The notes under the pieces are model-generated. The model searched no databases and had not been told where the DNA came from. It saw only the letters and a list, made by a program, of their open reading frames with translations. Positions 32,129-44,994 of a stretch of DNA of 64,000 nt are shown in pieces. Every line of letters begins with the position of its first letter. Within the stretch, counting starts at the first letter, position 1. Where the stretch lies: the NCBI GenBank assembly GCA_001695595.3, contig MBPM02000045.1, positions 186,001-250,000 of the forward strand. Reading direction: 5' to 3'. The position numbers were made by a program, and so were the translations under genes. The DNA comes from Plasmopara viticola. Lineage: Eukaryota > Oomycota > Peronosporomycetes > Peronosporales > Peronosporaceae.

Positions 32129-32500
32129 TTAAGTGTTGGATACCAAAATAGTGAACAGTGTATCGTCAAATAACCACATATGTTCCTGCACGCCTCCTCT
32201 GTGCAAGGTGATGTATGACTTCGGCACACCTGGTTGCACTTGTAGGAATTTTGTTTCCTCCGCGTGCAGCCTCTGACTGAAATAGCCAATCGGGCCGTGA
32301 CGCGTTCCCTCTGCATGGTGGCAGGAAGGACTGCAAATACATGCGCCATTTTCTAGGCCCATAGCAGCCATCAAGATTTTCGAGTATTGCGTACCCGACG
32401 ATTGTAGATAGGTGTCGATTAAATATGGATTCGTTGCAAAGGTAATGGTTGTTAATCTTGATCTACTAGAAACCCCGAGAGCACCTACGGTGACGACCAA
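32129..32500 (-). pseudogene. Unidentified ORF remnant on the gag side (A2)
   Basis: A 123-codon minus-strand frame with the motifs LIDTYLQSSGTQYSK, SCHHAEGTRHGPIG and FSQRLHAEETKFLQ. It is the longest collinear version of the ORF seen at 2,174-2,527 and 58,864-59,274. No signal peptide or known fold is evident. The start and end differ among copies, which argues against selection. Confidence 0.4.
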
Positions 32501-32579
32501 GCCAATGAAGGATTTTTACGCATAAGTTAAGGAAGCTTAGAACGTTTTCTTTCAACACGAAGGGGACGAGATGGTCTGA

Positions 32580-35500
32580 AGGTATCCGTGATCACGGATG
32601 ATCAGGTGCGTGTGAAGTTCGCACGCTCTTACTTGGAGTCAGCCAAAACGTTAAGTATTTACCCGCAAATATCTTCATCGGAGGATCTCGCAACCCAAAG
32701 GGGACTTAAGGCAATGTCTCGTCTGGATATCTTCGAGATCACCAACATTCCGGTATTCTTTTCTATGAGCGAGACAAGCGCGACCTTTGTAAGTACATAT
32801 ATGATTGACCATTACCAAGGCGCCAATTTCTAAAAAAGGTAAGGTTTGTATACTTATGGACGGCTTAAAGATGGCCTAAAATTGCTTTTCAAGAAGAATA
32901 AAGCCGCAGACAGTTCTGCCTTTTTAAATTCCTTAGATATGCAGCTCTCGTCGTACAGAAGTACAATTAATTATTTAGAGATTTCAGTGATCTCGTTACT
33001 TTTTTACAGCCGCTGCTCTGGCTATGGTAAGAAAGGGTATCTGATCCGTGCCTGTACCAAACGGGGTAAACGAAGTGGACTTTTGGATCATCCATGGCTT
33101 TGAAGGCTCGCTGTCATGCGCAGCGTCCTTAGATCCACTGAAATGCTAGTCTCCTGTAGTGATGAGGTTCTCAACTAAGGAAGAACTGAGACCTCATGCT
33201 ATGCGTGAGACTTATATACACCATAAGAAGTGGACCCTGAGAGTTTGACAGCTCTTGAAGAAGATACAAGTAGCGTAAAGGTGCTATTCCAGATTCAAAT
33301 ATTCAAGGCTTTCCTTTTCGAGTGATGGCATATTACACAAATAAACGTGCCATTAACGATTTGCAAGCAAATTAGATTGCCTAATGTTCTTGAGTGATCC
33401 TCAAGAAAGTCAGTTTTGATTTGACTGGATAACCTATGCATTATTATAATCAAAATGGAGCTGTTACAAGTTTCGAGAACTTCAAATACGAAGGTCTTTT
33501 TTGTCTTTGCCATGGACAAGTACGATTTGCTCGTTTGCATGCTACGTCTCGAAAAACACGAGCCCTAAGCTAATGAACGGGCCAGAGCTATAGGTACCAG
33601 CTGCCTGATTCCGAGCAACATGAGTTTAGCGATTATCTCTTCGGTCCTGTTGTATGCACAACTTCTTTATAGAAAGGCATACACGACCGAAGTGAATATG
33701 GGAGGTGTCAAGTTGCCGATGTTTTTCAAGGGTAGATGTGACGACGTCTTTGAAGGCTTTTTAGCTGGCAACCAGCTTCGCTGGCAGCACTGGATACCTG
33801 AAGACGCTGACGATGACCTTAAAATGTAAGTGCATAGCCACAGGTGGGTAACAGCATAGTACCACTAACTGTTGGAAACAAAGCTATCCCAGTCGAAAAA
33901 ATAGGTCCACAGCATAGAGTATAGCACACTATCAAACACGGCTACCAAGCGCGTATGGCATAGCTTCGCTAGAACATGATAGAGATGCGATCCAATTTTT
34001 TTTTGGCTGTCATGATTGACATCGTAGCTGACAAAGGGACCTTTAGCAGTAAGTTATATGACAACGCACAGAAGATGTGTCATGATGTAAGGCACTGTCT
34101 ACGGCTTCAAAGCTACTAAGCCACGCCGAACCCGAATCTATTAAGCTTCAGCCAAAAATTAAAGCATATAATTATCGCGGAGACAGTTTTTAAAGACGAA
34201 AACCCGTCTTGGGGAGAAAAATGTGTACAAAGATGTATTTGATTGGTCTTACAGGTAACATACTTTGTGACTGAGCGTTTACGGTCTGAACAGTCTTGAA
34301 CAACCAGTCTTTTCATTGATGTGTATAGACCCCAGATTAAGTTTCACAGGATAGAGGAGTGAGGAAAAAATTGCTCCATGCTAAGCATGAAGCACAATGT
34401 CATCGGCTATTGCCGCTAAGTTATGTGAGATCGTTAATGCCTTTTTTGTTAGAAAAGGTAAGGAAAGCCGTGGTGAAGAGGCATTGCACTCATTACCAGC
34501 TTTTTGGGATCTATAGCTGAACGGAATTGGGGATTCGTTGCTGCTATAATGAGCTGCTCAGCGCAACGGTAGCGGATTGAACGCCTATTCGAACAGAACA
34601 CGTGAACATGTTCAGAAGCACATTGCAATTGTTACTATTTAACTCGAATGAGAGACTCTTCACAGTGGGAAGTACGCTTAGCGGCATGCGTGGATGTTAC
34701 AGAGCTAATCCACGGCCCTGCGACGCTTGATCGTCTTGTGACACAAATGTATTACAGCCTTTTGCTCGAAGAAGATAATTGTATGCATAGCCGTTCTGAC
34801 GCAAAAATGTCGGCTCAACTAGCTCATTCAGACCAAACAAGACAAGCTTCTGAGGTCTCGACGACCGGTAAACCTTTTACCGACGACGAAATTGTGGTCA
34901 TGTGGCAGTTGGGATTGATTGTCTTGGCTTCTTTGGAATCAGATGTTAGGCATAGGAGAAGCAAAAGTTGATTTGTATAGATCAGCGCTTAATTTATACA
35001 AGATTTGGAAATCGGCTAGTATAGTGCTAAGTATGCAGATCGCGTAAATTTTCAGTACTACTATAGAGAATTAGTGAGAGGAGTGCAACTTTTTCAAGCA
35101 TTAAAAAAGTTTTCGGTAGGTCTCAGTTATGGCTCGAGTCATTAACTCTGTTAAGCATCTTATGTGGCTATTCTGACTGCACCATTGGTTTCCCGGCATT
35201 AAATGAAGATGACAGTAAGCGAGCTGTACTGATTGTTTCTGGGCAGCTATATGTCTGCCGGATAGAACTATTTATCTCTTGACTAGAAACTGCTTGTCAT
35301 GAAGTAAACAATGGTAAAATCTTGAGTGCAGCTTTTAGGCTAAGAGTTGTTTGTGGTCGATTGAATTCACATAATCCTGGAGACGGCGGTAATGAACGCC
35401 CATCTTGTCGCCAGAAATGACAAAATGGGTTAAATTCTACGCAAACTATAGCTTACGTATTGAAGACAATTGTGGGAACTGCAATATCATTGCAGACACG

Positions 35501-36335
35501 CTTTCGCGTAGCTCAGACTAAAAGTTGTTTCACGACAGCAGGATTGAAAGCTCTACGGACACACAAAGGAAAAAATAGATGCAAAGATATGCCTTATATG
35601 CAATTATTTATTGCAGATGTAGGTGCTTAAGCTGAGGAAATGAACCTTCGACAGCGACAATAATTGCAACGCTATAAGAGTACAGAAGACTTGGTTTACA
35701 ATAGGCCAAACAAAAAGATCCATCGCGAGTCCCTATTTTTAAATCTTTATGGCCTGATGAATTATGTATACGGGAAGATACGTGCTGCTATAATAAGCGG
35801 TCCTATTTTTGGAACTCAGACGTTTTGTTTGGTCCTCACAACAAACAAAAGGCCTTACACAGTGGACGAGGATGCGAGGGGCTGTGACATCTACCAGGAT
35901 GTGAAATTTGCGGCTTATGCGCCAGCTCCTTTCCAAAAGCTGTTACCACAGGCGATCTTCAGAGGCCCGTACGGCTCGATTTTATCGTTGGCTTATTAAA
36001 ATTTCTGGCACCATGAGCATTGTACCGCCTCAGCAGGAGAGTGCAGCTGGTACCTATTAAAGCCAATATGGCTACCGAAAAAGTAGCAAGAATTTTAACA
36101 TTTATGAATATGATCTTCAGACAAATGTGGTCTCGCGATTTATTAACGCATTTACGCAAACGCTGCTTCACAAATTCAACGTCATACAATCTACAGGAAG
36201 TAACATGTTTACTTGAAAGAATGCGTCTTTTAGATTTGGTGCTTTTTAGCCGACTTTCATCACATTTAGATTGTTATTTTTGTAAGGAAATTGACCTCGA
36301 ATTAGAGGCCTTGGTGAAAAAGGTTTAAGTTTTTC
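32580..36335 (+). mobile_element. Decayed Ty3/gypsy gag-pol remnant, plus strand (A2)
   Basis: Zinc knuckle at 33,014-33,055 (C-S-G-Y-GKKG-Y-LIRA-C): besides the Tyr shared with all copies, the histidine is also Tyr. The protease-RT junction near 33,511 reads MDKYDLLVCM then LEKHEP. A 107-codon frame at 34,648-34,971 and a 111-codon frame at 35,664-35,999 are the longest open pieces; the latter includes the integrase zinc-region remnant (VDEDARGCDIYQDVKFAAYAP). The RNaseH-integrase spacer near 35,558 lacks the tRNA insert found in A1 and A3. Dead element. Confidence 0.7.
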
Positions 36336-36339
36336 TTTC

Positions 36340-39300
36340 AACTTTCAATAAATGCCTGCCTCTAAGAGCTGGCAAAATTCAAGGGCATTTATTGCAAAAC
36401 ATGTTGGCACCGTAAATATGGGAACCATGCATACTCAACCATAAATAGCTTATTGCCTAGAAATTTGTGGCATCTCAGCACACATATTGTAAGGTGAGCC
36501 TTCGAGCACATGGTTAAGCCTTTCTGTCTGATCATCATGAGAGTCAATAAACGAGCTCACAAATATGTTCGAACGCCACTGCTCTCACTGGGAATTTTAC
36601 GCACTACGTGATTATTCTCCAGCTGACTGGTGAGCCAAAAAACATGATCAACATCCATGATGATTTTAATATGTATGAGGAGCAGTGACACTGGAATTAA
36701 GTTTCATTCGTTTTGTTTCTACGAGCAAAGTATAAATTCGTGACCAACGAAGCTGATGTGATCGAGTTAAAAGATACGATGGGTACCATAATGATTTTAG
36801 CATTGGGGCTGCGGCCTTGGCTTATGCTCAGCATGAGCTACGTGCAGCCCAAGGGGCCAGCCTGATAGCTCCGCATAAATCTCTCTATGTGAACTAAAGC
36901 ACTCATTTAGCGGCGTGAAAGAGTGGAGGCTCGTTTTCGGCACTTGATGCTGTACGCGTCGTACTTGCGCCTTATAGATTGTCTTGGAATGGATAGGTTT
37001 TGCATCTCATTTACAGAAGCACTGAAGCTATACTCGCAACTTTAACGTTGCGTCAGCTTAAACAAAGTCGACGGACAAATGGAGAGGTACGTTTGGCACA
37101 ATATTGATTGGCAAAAACTTGTCTTTGACTGCCAGTAGACTCCTTCATTTGCGACCTAAAATTCGTAACGTCATGTTTCCGTGAGCACTGCTGGAGGCGG
37201 GATCTTTAGTAGCGATCATCAGGAACCTCGAGATGAGCTCAAATAAATCCAGTCATCCTTAATAACGTGATTCTCCGTAGACGCTGGTCACTATGGTTGA
37301 AAGTATTTATAATGTATAGGCAATCTCACTTAAGTTAATCCTTGTACTCATAAAAATCTCTGAGTAGGGATTTTCCCCCCTCTTCACAGATAAAAAATGT
37401 GATCTCGGCGACTGTGTCGCACGAGAAAACTTCTCACGAAATAGTGGCGGTAAGTATCTCTACCTTAAAGGGAAGAAGGACAATGTCCCACCAATATGTG
37501 GCGCACTGCGTACCCTTTGCCATGATATTGCTCGCGATTGACATCCGCCGGATGCAGCCCAGGAGCTAATGAATCGTAACGCCGATTCTTTTAACTGTTT
37601 TAGCCAATACAAGCACTGGATGCCCACCCTAGCTTCGAGATCACGAGGGCTATCCAACCTAAGTTTCAAGCCAGTTGCATCTACTCGCGAGTAAATTTAT
37701 CGACTCGAGCTCCTTTAAGACAAAGACTGTGATCATCCGTTTTCAGAATCAGTTTTTGCTCAGCCGATGGATTGGCCTTCTGCAGCTGTGCTCGCAAACG
37801 ACCCGGTTCTCACGCTTGCGTGTTTACCGGTCCCTAGTAATAATATGGCATAAAGCGTTTTACCAGAAGTCCAATTGTACTCGCAACCAATTAAAAGCAT
37901 CAAACATGTATGTTAGCTACAACTGAAATTATCCAATCAAGCGTAGGCACATTTTTGTTTAAAAGCAGCTGTAACGAGATTTGTAGATAGGTTTTTACTC
38001 CTGGCAGATATCTCTTTTATTCGCCATTCTGTCGTGCGTATGTTTTAAGAAGTCCTTAATTTGCTTATGAGGGGATGGCTAATTTCTGCAAGCCGCTCGG
38101 CATTTCGTTCGGAGCCACAACCTGTTGGTGTTAATGGATCAGGGAGGTAAGCTAGCCCATTCATGCAGAAGAACATCCAAGATTATCAGCACGGTACTAC
38201 CCAGATCTATTTATGAGAGCTACGCACATGTCATCTCGCGCGTATGCGCCACTAATTATATTTGATCATGAAGAGGTCGCACTTGTGACATGAGCTAGCT
38301 CACCGACTGGTCAACGCCATATTGCACTGGCAAAGGCATTTTATTCTCTTGACTTGTACTTTAAGTCAAATTCTACTATGGACATCCCGTCGAGCTTAGA
38401 TAGAGCATTCATTCAAGATATAGTTCTAGGCTTTTCTAGCCTTCAGCTGTATCTTTCACTCCATTTTTTGGGATTATAGCCGTGCACTATCGTCAATTAC
38501 CCACAGAAGCTTCTCCATCGAAGAAGAGACGCCCCTGGCTGCTCGATAAGCGCCATACGCTGCCATTCTTACATTAAGAAGTCCATGGTCTCGAAGAGAT
38601 CTACTTGTCGTATTTGCAATGTCACGGTCAGGTATTGAAGCATCGACGTCTTACCTGTACATTTCAACCTACATAGAGATCGTTTAAGACTTAACATTAA
38701 GGATGATTATATGACTACTATATTTTTTTACATACGTTGCAACTCGTCTTTGCGCAAAAGGTTGATGCACAATAACAGCTTGGTCCCACAAAAACATTCT
38801 TTTTTTGTACACATATATCCGGGAACGATTTGAGTGACAAAAGCTCACTTGATTTGCTCTATACAAATTATGGGCAGAAAGTTCTTACCTATAGGATAGT
38901 GTCAATGAAAAACCAGCAGCGACGAAAAGCATACCAAACTTGAATCGAAATTGAACAATGCTTATTTTTCTGTACAATTCTTGTCATTGCAAAAGTAGTA
39001 AGATTTTCAGCAGATACAATAACATCCAGACGAAAGATTGTCTCGCAAGTGTTGAGGAACCTTTGAGGTACACGCGCATTTGGAGTAGTAAATGGTAAAT
39101 CTGTGTGTACCAAGATCAAAGTAAGAGTCTGAATACGCGCAACGTATGATACAGATATCACTGATCGTCTGTATTCGTCAAGATCATGACTTGATAACTT
39201 TTACAACTTGATGGATATTGAACTCATTCTAAAAGTAAGAAGCAAAAGAGTGCGGCCATGAATTCATACAAGTCAAAGTTTGTGTCTGCAAGTATGCTTG

Positions 39301-39560
39301 TCGAAGATTAAATTCTTATATAAATCAAAGTCTTGAGTTGGAGCAACGTTATTGCAGGTAGCTTCGGTGGATTGACGAGCTTCGCAAAGGAGAATAGAGA
39401 ATATGTGAATTGGCTGCGGAATACATAGGCCGCGTCTAAATGGAACTCTGCGAGACAATTAGAAGTGAAGCGTGATGAGCTCTTACTCGATGCCAAGACA
39501 GACTCATTTATTAGGCTGAAACTACAGCACATTTGATGTGACTTAATACAAATACTTCAT
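36340..39560 (-). mobile_element. Decayed gypsy pol remnant, minus strand (A2)
   Basis: Collinear with 6,340-9,660 in A1. A DDQTERLNHVLEG-type integrase piece is near 36,520, DSPRDLEARVG near 37,645, and RNase H-end and linker pieces lie near 38,240-38,400. It meets the plus-strand remnant tail to tail at about 36,335. Confidence 0.6.
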
Positions 39561-39986
39561 TTGTAAACGTGCACTTCATTGTTTGTGGTGATACATGCTG
39601 TCTTTTGTTAATGTCCCCGTACTATCGTTCAGTAAAATAAATCCTTGTGGTGATAAATTTAACAGTCAGCTTTAGCGCAAAAGTTATATTTGAAATCGTT
39701 AAAGCGGTAAACTCAAGGCTAGTTTGGCAGTTAGCGTACAGTATATTAACTGAGGCTGACGTATACTTTTACAGCAAATGGTAATTTGTATCAGTCACTA
39801 TAGATACAGACGGTGTGGAGCGCGCCACTCTGGGCAACGTACTTGTGACTTTGAATATAAACCTGTACGCCAACGTATCGGGTGAAGATCACAAAAAGAG
39901 TAAATGCGACTGAATTCTTTCAAAATCGTCATTATTACCCATAATCATAATCGGACTGACTGGCTTACACCGTGCATAGATTAAGA
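39561..39986. other. Downstream flank of the A2 effector, no gene seen
   Basis: Counterpart of 9,661-10,053, with several small indels between the two copies. No coding signal. Confidence 0.35.
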
Positions 39987-41582
39987 CTACGAGCTAAGCA
40001 ATCTGGCAATGCTATTCGCGCTCGAGTCTTTGTTTCTTTTCAATTCTTTATACACCATGTCTCGAAGCGAATCGTGATCACGGATGAATTTTTCTACGAC
40101 CTGCGGAATCAACTTATCGGATTTCGGGCCGTAGTGTTGAAAAACATACCGATACCAGACATTTAACGCCGGGTGAAGAAAAAGTTTGTCGCCAGCTTCA
40201 CGCAATTGGAGATGTACAAAAGCATCGTATCCGTCAAAAAACTTCGTTTCCCATTTGTGGAAGAGTGCCGCTTCTACGCTGGGAACACGTCCTTTGATGA
40301 TTGGATTGGCTGTCTTCATGACTATCATGCTCGCTAATTGTACCTCAGTCAATTGACTTAGCAACGTCCCAAGTAATTTAGCATCTGTAGCATGACGTCG
40401 CAATTCAAAAGCAAACCACGTCTCTAAAAGTGGACTCTCTGACATGTCCATAGCTTTCATTTTCGCCGGTTTGAGCCCAAGAATGTCGAGCACATCACCT
40501 GTCGTCTTTTGATCTTTCTCCCACTCATCAAACAGCTTTTCCAATGTGTTTGAAGCAACTTTGAGCGTGCTCTCGTCCTTTTGCGCAGCCGCAATGACGG
40601 TAGCAAGAGCCTTGACTTTAGTTTCACGCTGGCTCCACAAGCCGTTTAACATGCCTGTCACCAGTTTCTCGTAATCTCCTTCCTTCAACGACCATTTGGC
40701 GTAAGAAAGCCAGATGCTGACAGCTGAAGAATCCACCACGGCATATTTGTCGAAAACAGACTCTACGCCCGTGAGTGATTCATCTGACGTTTCTTTGGAT
40801 ACGTGCCAAAACAGGGCTTTTTTCACCCCATTACCAACGCTTCCTTCGCGGAGATCAACATTCGTAGCTCCCAGCATTTCAGCCACGCCAACAACGCCAT
40901 ACTTCTGCTCTAGCATCGTATACAACTCACTGAATATAGGCTGCTCGTCAAAACCTTCTCGGAAACCCTGACGAAGAAAGGAGACATATGTCTCCAAGAG
41001 CGGGTTCTTGAATACGTTGCCCTTGTCGGTATCCAGTTCTAAGGCACGAAAGACATCAAGGTCTTTCTTGTTCGCTTTCCAATCTTCCATCTGAAGGTCG
41101 TAAAATTTTTTGGATACGGCTTCTGTCTTTTGGGATGCCAGACCATCAAGTGCAAACGTAGCCAGCTCATAGTCGTTAAAGTGTTTCTTCAGCTCGTGAA
41201 ACAAGGCCATATAGGTCGTTGGAGAGTCTTTGTAGGCGTCAAGGATACATCTGGCCCACCTTCGATACTGCTTACTTGCGAATAGATTTTTCTTCGCTAG
41301 ACCCACGTGAAAATTCTTGAAAAAGTAATTGATCGCTTTCTTCTTGTCAGGAGAGAGCCTTAAACGCAGACTTGGCGCAAACTTCTCCAATTCCCATATA
41401 ACCTTTGCGCCAAAAGTATTCAACATTCTTTCCTCATAGCTGTCAGCTCGAGTATCCGCTGCTGACAAGCTCCTCATGTGACTGTGGGCCTGGGCATCCA
41501 TCGCCATTATGGCCTTCGTACTTGCCACGAGTGTGAAAGCCGATAGCAAGATGATTTGGCGCAGAATCTTTGGCTTTAGCAT
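39987..41582 (-). CDS. Secreted RxLR-type effector with WY/LWY modules (A2 copy, intact)
   Basis: An intact 531-codon gene, collinear with A1 without indels in the preferred frame. Start chosen at 41,582 (MLKPKILRQ) for the signal peptide; the open frame extends to 41,690. Degenerate RxLR motif RSLS at residues 37-40 and YEER at 49-52, the latter more canonical than FEEK in A1. LWY-type modules follow in the same positions as in A1, with C-terminal conserved pieces such as AGDKLFLHPALNVWYRYV. The two intact copies differ at many scattered residues, notably in the stretch after the EER motif (about residues 54-110). They have kept length and frame while both B copies decayed, which suggests both are, or recently were, under selection. 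Expected role: host-translocated virulence effector; target unknown. Confidence 0.88.
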   Translation of the reverse strand: MLKPKILRQIILLSAFTLVASTKAIMAMDAQAHSHMRSLSAADTRADSYEERMLNTFGAKVIWELEKFAPSLRLRLSPDKKKAINYFFKNFHVGLAKKNLFASKQYRRWARCILDAYKDSPTTYMALFHELKKHFNDYELATFALDGLASQKTEAVSKKFYDLQMEDWKANKKDLDVFRALELDTDKGNVFKNPLLETYVSFLRQGFREGFDEQPIFSELYTMLEQKYGVVGVAEMLGATNVDLREGSVGNGVKKALFWHVSKETSDESLTGVESVFDKYAVVDSSAVSIWLSYAKWSLKEGDYEKLVTGMLNGLWSQRETKVKALATVIAAAQKDESTLKVASNTLEKLFDEWEKDQKTTGDVLDILGLKPAKMKAMDMSESPLLETWFAFELRRHATDAKLLGTLLSQLTEVQLASMIVMKTANPIIKGRVPSVEAALFHKWETKFFDGYDAFVHLQLREAGDKLFLHPALNVWYRYVFQHYGPKSDKLIPQVVEKFIRDHDSLRDMVYKELKRNKDSSANSIARLLSS

Positions 41583-41865
41583 TGCTTTAAAAGGATTATT
41601 TAAAAATGACATGATGCGGAAGAGCATTTGCTGCCTGCGGATTACGATCCGGCTCCTTATCATACGGTGCAATAGACATGTATCCATCATATGCCGTTAC
41701 ATGGGTTTACAGCCCCTCTCGTTGCTTAATGAGATTAAGTGTTCTTTCACGGACATGCTACTAATGAGTTATTGTTAGGTAAAACTGATTTACGTAGCGC
41801 AATTTTAAGTGGGATGACGGCATTTAGAAGCAGTTTGAATATGATATTAAATGTAAACTTTAATA

Positions 41866-41945
41866 AAGAATGAGTGCTTACCATCTGCTGGACTGTATTG
41901 TATTCAAGAATGAGTGCTTACCATCTGATGTACTGTATTGTATTC
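41866..41945 (+). repeat. 40 bp tandem duplication upstream of the A2 effector
   Basis: AAGAATGAGTGCTTACCATC begins at 41,866 and again at 41,906, with a partial third copy after 41,945. A1 has one copy near 11,950. It lies about 280 bp 5' of the A2 effector start. Confidence 0.85.
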
Positions 41946-42009
41946 GAGAATGAGCTGCTGAGCGATCAGATGGTCTATATCCAGAGGATCAGATAGAGGC
42001 ATTAATAAC

Positions 42010-42410
42010 ACCATGTATCAAGTACTCGGACGTGAAAGTGTTTGTGACCGCACAGTCGTCAGCCTTCTCCTCTAATCTCATTGATGCTGTCGAGTTTGCG
42101 GACGAACCCTTAGAATACCAGGATTAAATAGAAACAGATGGCTTCCCCATAGAGGATTTACATATTGAGAGATAAATGCAGAAGATGCGGCAACAGTTGC
42201 TGCAAATTGATGCCGCCAAGGTAATCGCGAGAGCGAACCAAGTGGCGAGCTTCTCAGCATGCCGAGCATTGTGCATTCAAGAACCCAACACGTACATGTT
42301 TGAGAGAAGCGAGCAACGATGGCGCCGACACGACGCGGCTGCGGATCAATTGTTCAACAGCTAATGTGCAGTGCACCGTGCAGTGTACCATTAACGCTTC
42401 GAACTCACAA
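42010..42410 (+). pseudogene. Decayed unidentified coding remnant (S), A2
   Basis: The best preserved copy of S. The plus strand 42,176-42,364 is open and reads a QLLQIDAAKVIARANQVASF stretch followed by MFERSEQRWRRHDAAADQL, then a stop just before the conserved NVQCTVQCTIN piece in another frame. Upstream pieces VFVTAQSSAFSSNLIDAVEF and PIEDLHIER are in the same region but separated by stops. Family unknown. Confidence 0.5.
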
Positions 42411-42479
42411 TGATCTCGCAGAGCGATATATGAGATCAATGTGAGCTAGCAACGCAATTATAAGTGACACTAGTCTTAC

Positions 42480-43095
42480 TGGCTAGATGTTGTTTTTATT
42501 ATGCTAAACCTGGCTATCGATCATTTAGAGAAATGTCCTGTTGTATTCTGTCCTCGCATTGCGGCTTTTACTTTGCATATTTTCGCACGACAACAGCAAC
42601 ACGTCATTACTTCCTTTGCATGAAGCAACTGTGATGTGGTACTCGCTTAATAGTCCAGCAACAATTCCGAGCGGATCACATTGGTCGGCAAGGGACAAAA
42701 ATAATCAAGAAATTTTATTGTTGGTAAATAGCCGACTTTAATAATTAAATGCTCTAAATTGATTTACATACCAAGGTATTTATATTGTGAATTTCTGAGT
42801 CAAGTGTACCAAAAATTGTGTTTTGGGTAGGTGAGCGGTGGGTGAATTCGGCAAAAGCAATACGAGTCCGGAAACGCCCGCTACGTTGGTGGGGATCTCA
42901 GGGATCTTCTTGTACAAGTTGTGCAGAAATGGGAGCAGTTCTCGTGGAGATATGCGACCTCGAAGAGGCCATCTGAACCTATGATTGACATGCCTGCTAG
43001 TCAGAAGATATCATATCTTCGAGTGTCACCAGTATTTTATGCAACATTTCGTACAAATCACCATGAACAAAAGGTACAAATCAACTCAAATACAT
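42480..43095. other. T2 left part, unidentified sequence
   Basis: Counterpart of 12,480-13,110. Pieces LHEATVMWYSLNSPATIP and WEQFSWRYATSKRPSEPMID (42,929 onward) are readable on the plus strand. Unrecognised. Confidence 0.35.
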
Positions 43096-43099
43096 TACA

Positions 43100-44990
43100 T
43101 AGCACCAACCGCTAGCGCTTCAGTGTCTGGCAAACCCTTTCACTCCGTCTAGTATATGATCGGCCTTGAGCATGCAGTGCGTCCGACAGCGACAGAGAGA
43201 GCTGACTCGCGAAGGATGCAATCGACTCCTGTAAGACTCATGATCACACCTCAAAGCTCACTTAAAATTGACCTATTTTTCACTTGTCTTCAACCTCTAA
43301 CGAGTCATAGCCGTCTTCGCCGTCATCCGCATCAATAGCTTCTCCTAAAAGCAGTTTGAGTCGTTAAAGCGCCGCAGGAAACGATATGATCAAGCGCGAG
43401 TTGTGTCGTTTAACAGCAACCAGCACGATGTCTCTTTCCCTAGTCTGGACTGGTTCCATGTCATCGAGCATAACGGCAAAGCTTCCTTCAGTCATTTTGG
43501 CAAGTTGCTCACGAGCGGGCTCTCCAGCATTTTTTAGCCACATTTCGTGCGCTTCCATAAAAGGTGTGAACTCGTCTTATGGTAAAATCAAAGTTCGAGC
43601 TTTCAATTCGTGAAGCAGTGCACGGGATCCATTGTCTGTGAGTTCATTGGCAACAGCGTCAACTCCGGGTTCTGGTTTCAGCGCGAATACACCGGCGTGA
43701 TAAATAGTTAGGCGTCTCCAAAATATTCGTCACGACTTCTGCTACTGCAGGCGTTACCACGTGCACGGCGCGCTTCTGACGGGCTATCCCTGCACGTTTT
43801 AAGAAGGCTGAGGCACTACGAAGATAAAAAAAAGATTGAATGGATGCCAAGTGGTGCCGATCGATTGAAGTGAAGCTGCTGTTCGCATTTGCCTCCGTCT
43901 TGCTCATAGATTGCGGTTTTAAAGCAGGACCTGCAATAATCTTTTCGACATCCACCTCATGAAGGCGAGAATTGCTCGCGTTTATATGTGATGGAGCAAA
44001 AGTCGGACACAACGCTCCAAGTGCATTTCAGCGCACTTTCTGCTGGAAGGCGGCACATGGACGGACGAAAACGATGTCGCTGATCCTCTGGCGCATCTTC
44101 GCACGATTCCGAATTAGGAACAGTCCACTAGGTCAATCCGTGCGAGCGCTGCAATTCCAAAATACCTTTGTCAGTATCTACGAGCTCCAATGCACCATTG
44201 GTGCGTCGTAACAATTTAGCTACCACCGCCTCCTCTTCGATTGGATTCAACGATCGCGTGCTGTATAGCAGAGTGGCCCCAACACGCACGAGAGTCACAG
44301 CATGTTCAACTAGACCAAGCTGGCGTGGGTGATTCAATAATGCCTGCTCTGAACTCCACATACGCCATTTTCCAGGAAACTTGCGAATCAGACCGTCTCC
44401 AGATAACGACGCACAGCAGATGACACGGTCAAACAAAGCATCAGCAGGTTTCGGTGTCGGAAACTCCTCAGGCTTATGCACAGTGACGACAAGCTCGCGC
44501 GCACGATCGTCTCGGCCGCTTGCTCTCGGGGACATATTTCGATGGGCCGTGCTGGCGCCATCTTGACAGCTACGGAGACGTTGTCGTGGTCGCCCATTTT
44601 TGTGAGTACAGCTGAGCGGCTTGTCCGCTGTTGCTGGGTCGGAAGAGGAAGTGCGTCGTGCCGCGCGCTGCATGCGATCCAAGTCAACTTGAATGGCAAA
44701 TTTTCGGCGTGAAGCCACAAATCGACACCTAATCATAAATATGCCGGCATTTTGGGACTTTTCATGTTGATGAGGCATGTCATCGAGCACCCAGATGTCG
44801 CACAACAGTGGAGCGGAAGCTTCACGTCACCAACGATAACTCGGAATTTAAAAGCAGATCGCGGGGAAGTAAGACATGCGTCAGACTCATGAAACGCAGC
44901 CGCATCCAATGGTGCAGTGATGTGGCGGTCGCAGCTTCTGCCAATTTCACGAATCGGTGACTACCCCCCGTCTTTGGTACAACTGACTTC
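43100..44990 (-). pseudogene. NSUN2-like RNA m5C methyltransferase pseudogene (T2)
   Basis: Best preserved copy: one 225-codon frame (44,128-44,805) runs from the unknown N-terminal stretch through FDRVICCASLSGDG, WSSEQALLNHPRQLGLVEHA and YSTRSLNPIEEEAVVAKLLR to a stop after RSHGLT. Compared with NSUN2, the TCS catalytic Cys is Arg, and the PCSG release Cys is Leu here (Cys in T1). A deletion near 44,590 removed most of the Cys-rich CPVCGECKRCGCDHDG segment that T1 keeps. The C-terminal piece EPAREQLAKMTEGSFAVMLD (near 43,500) is open in T2 and broken in T1. A dead paralogue; a live gene would have to be elsewhere in the genome. Confidence 0.78.
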
Positions 44991-44994
44991 GAAA

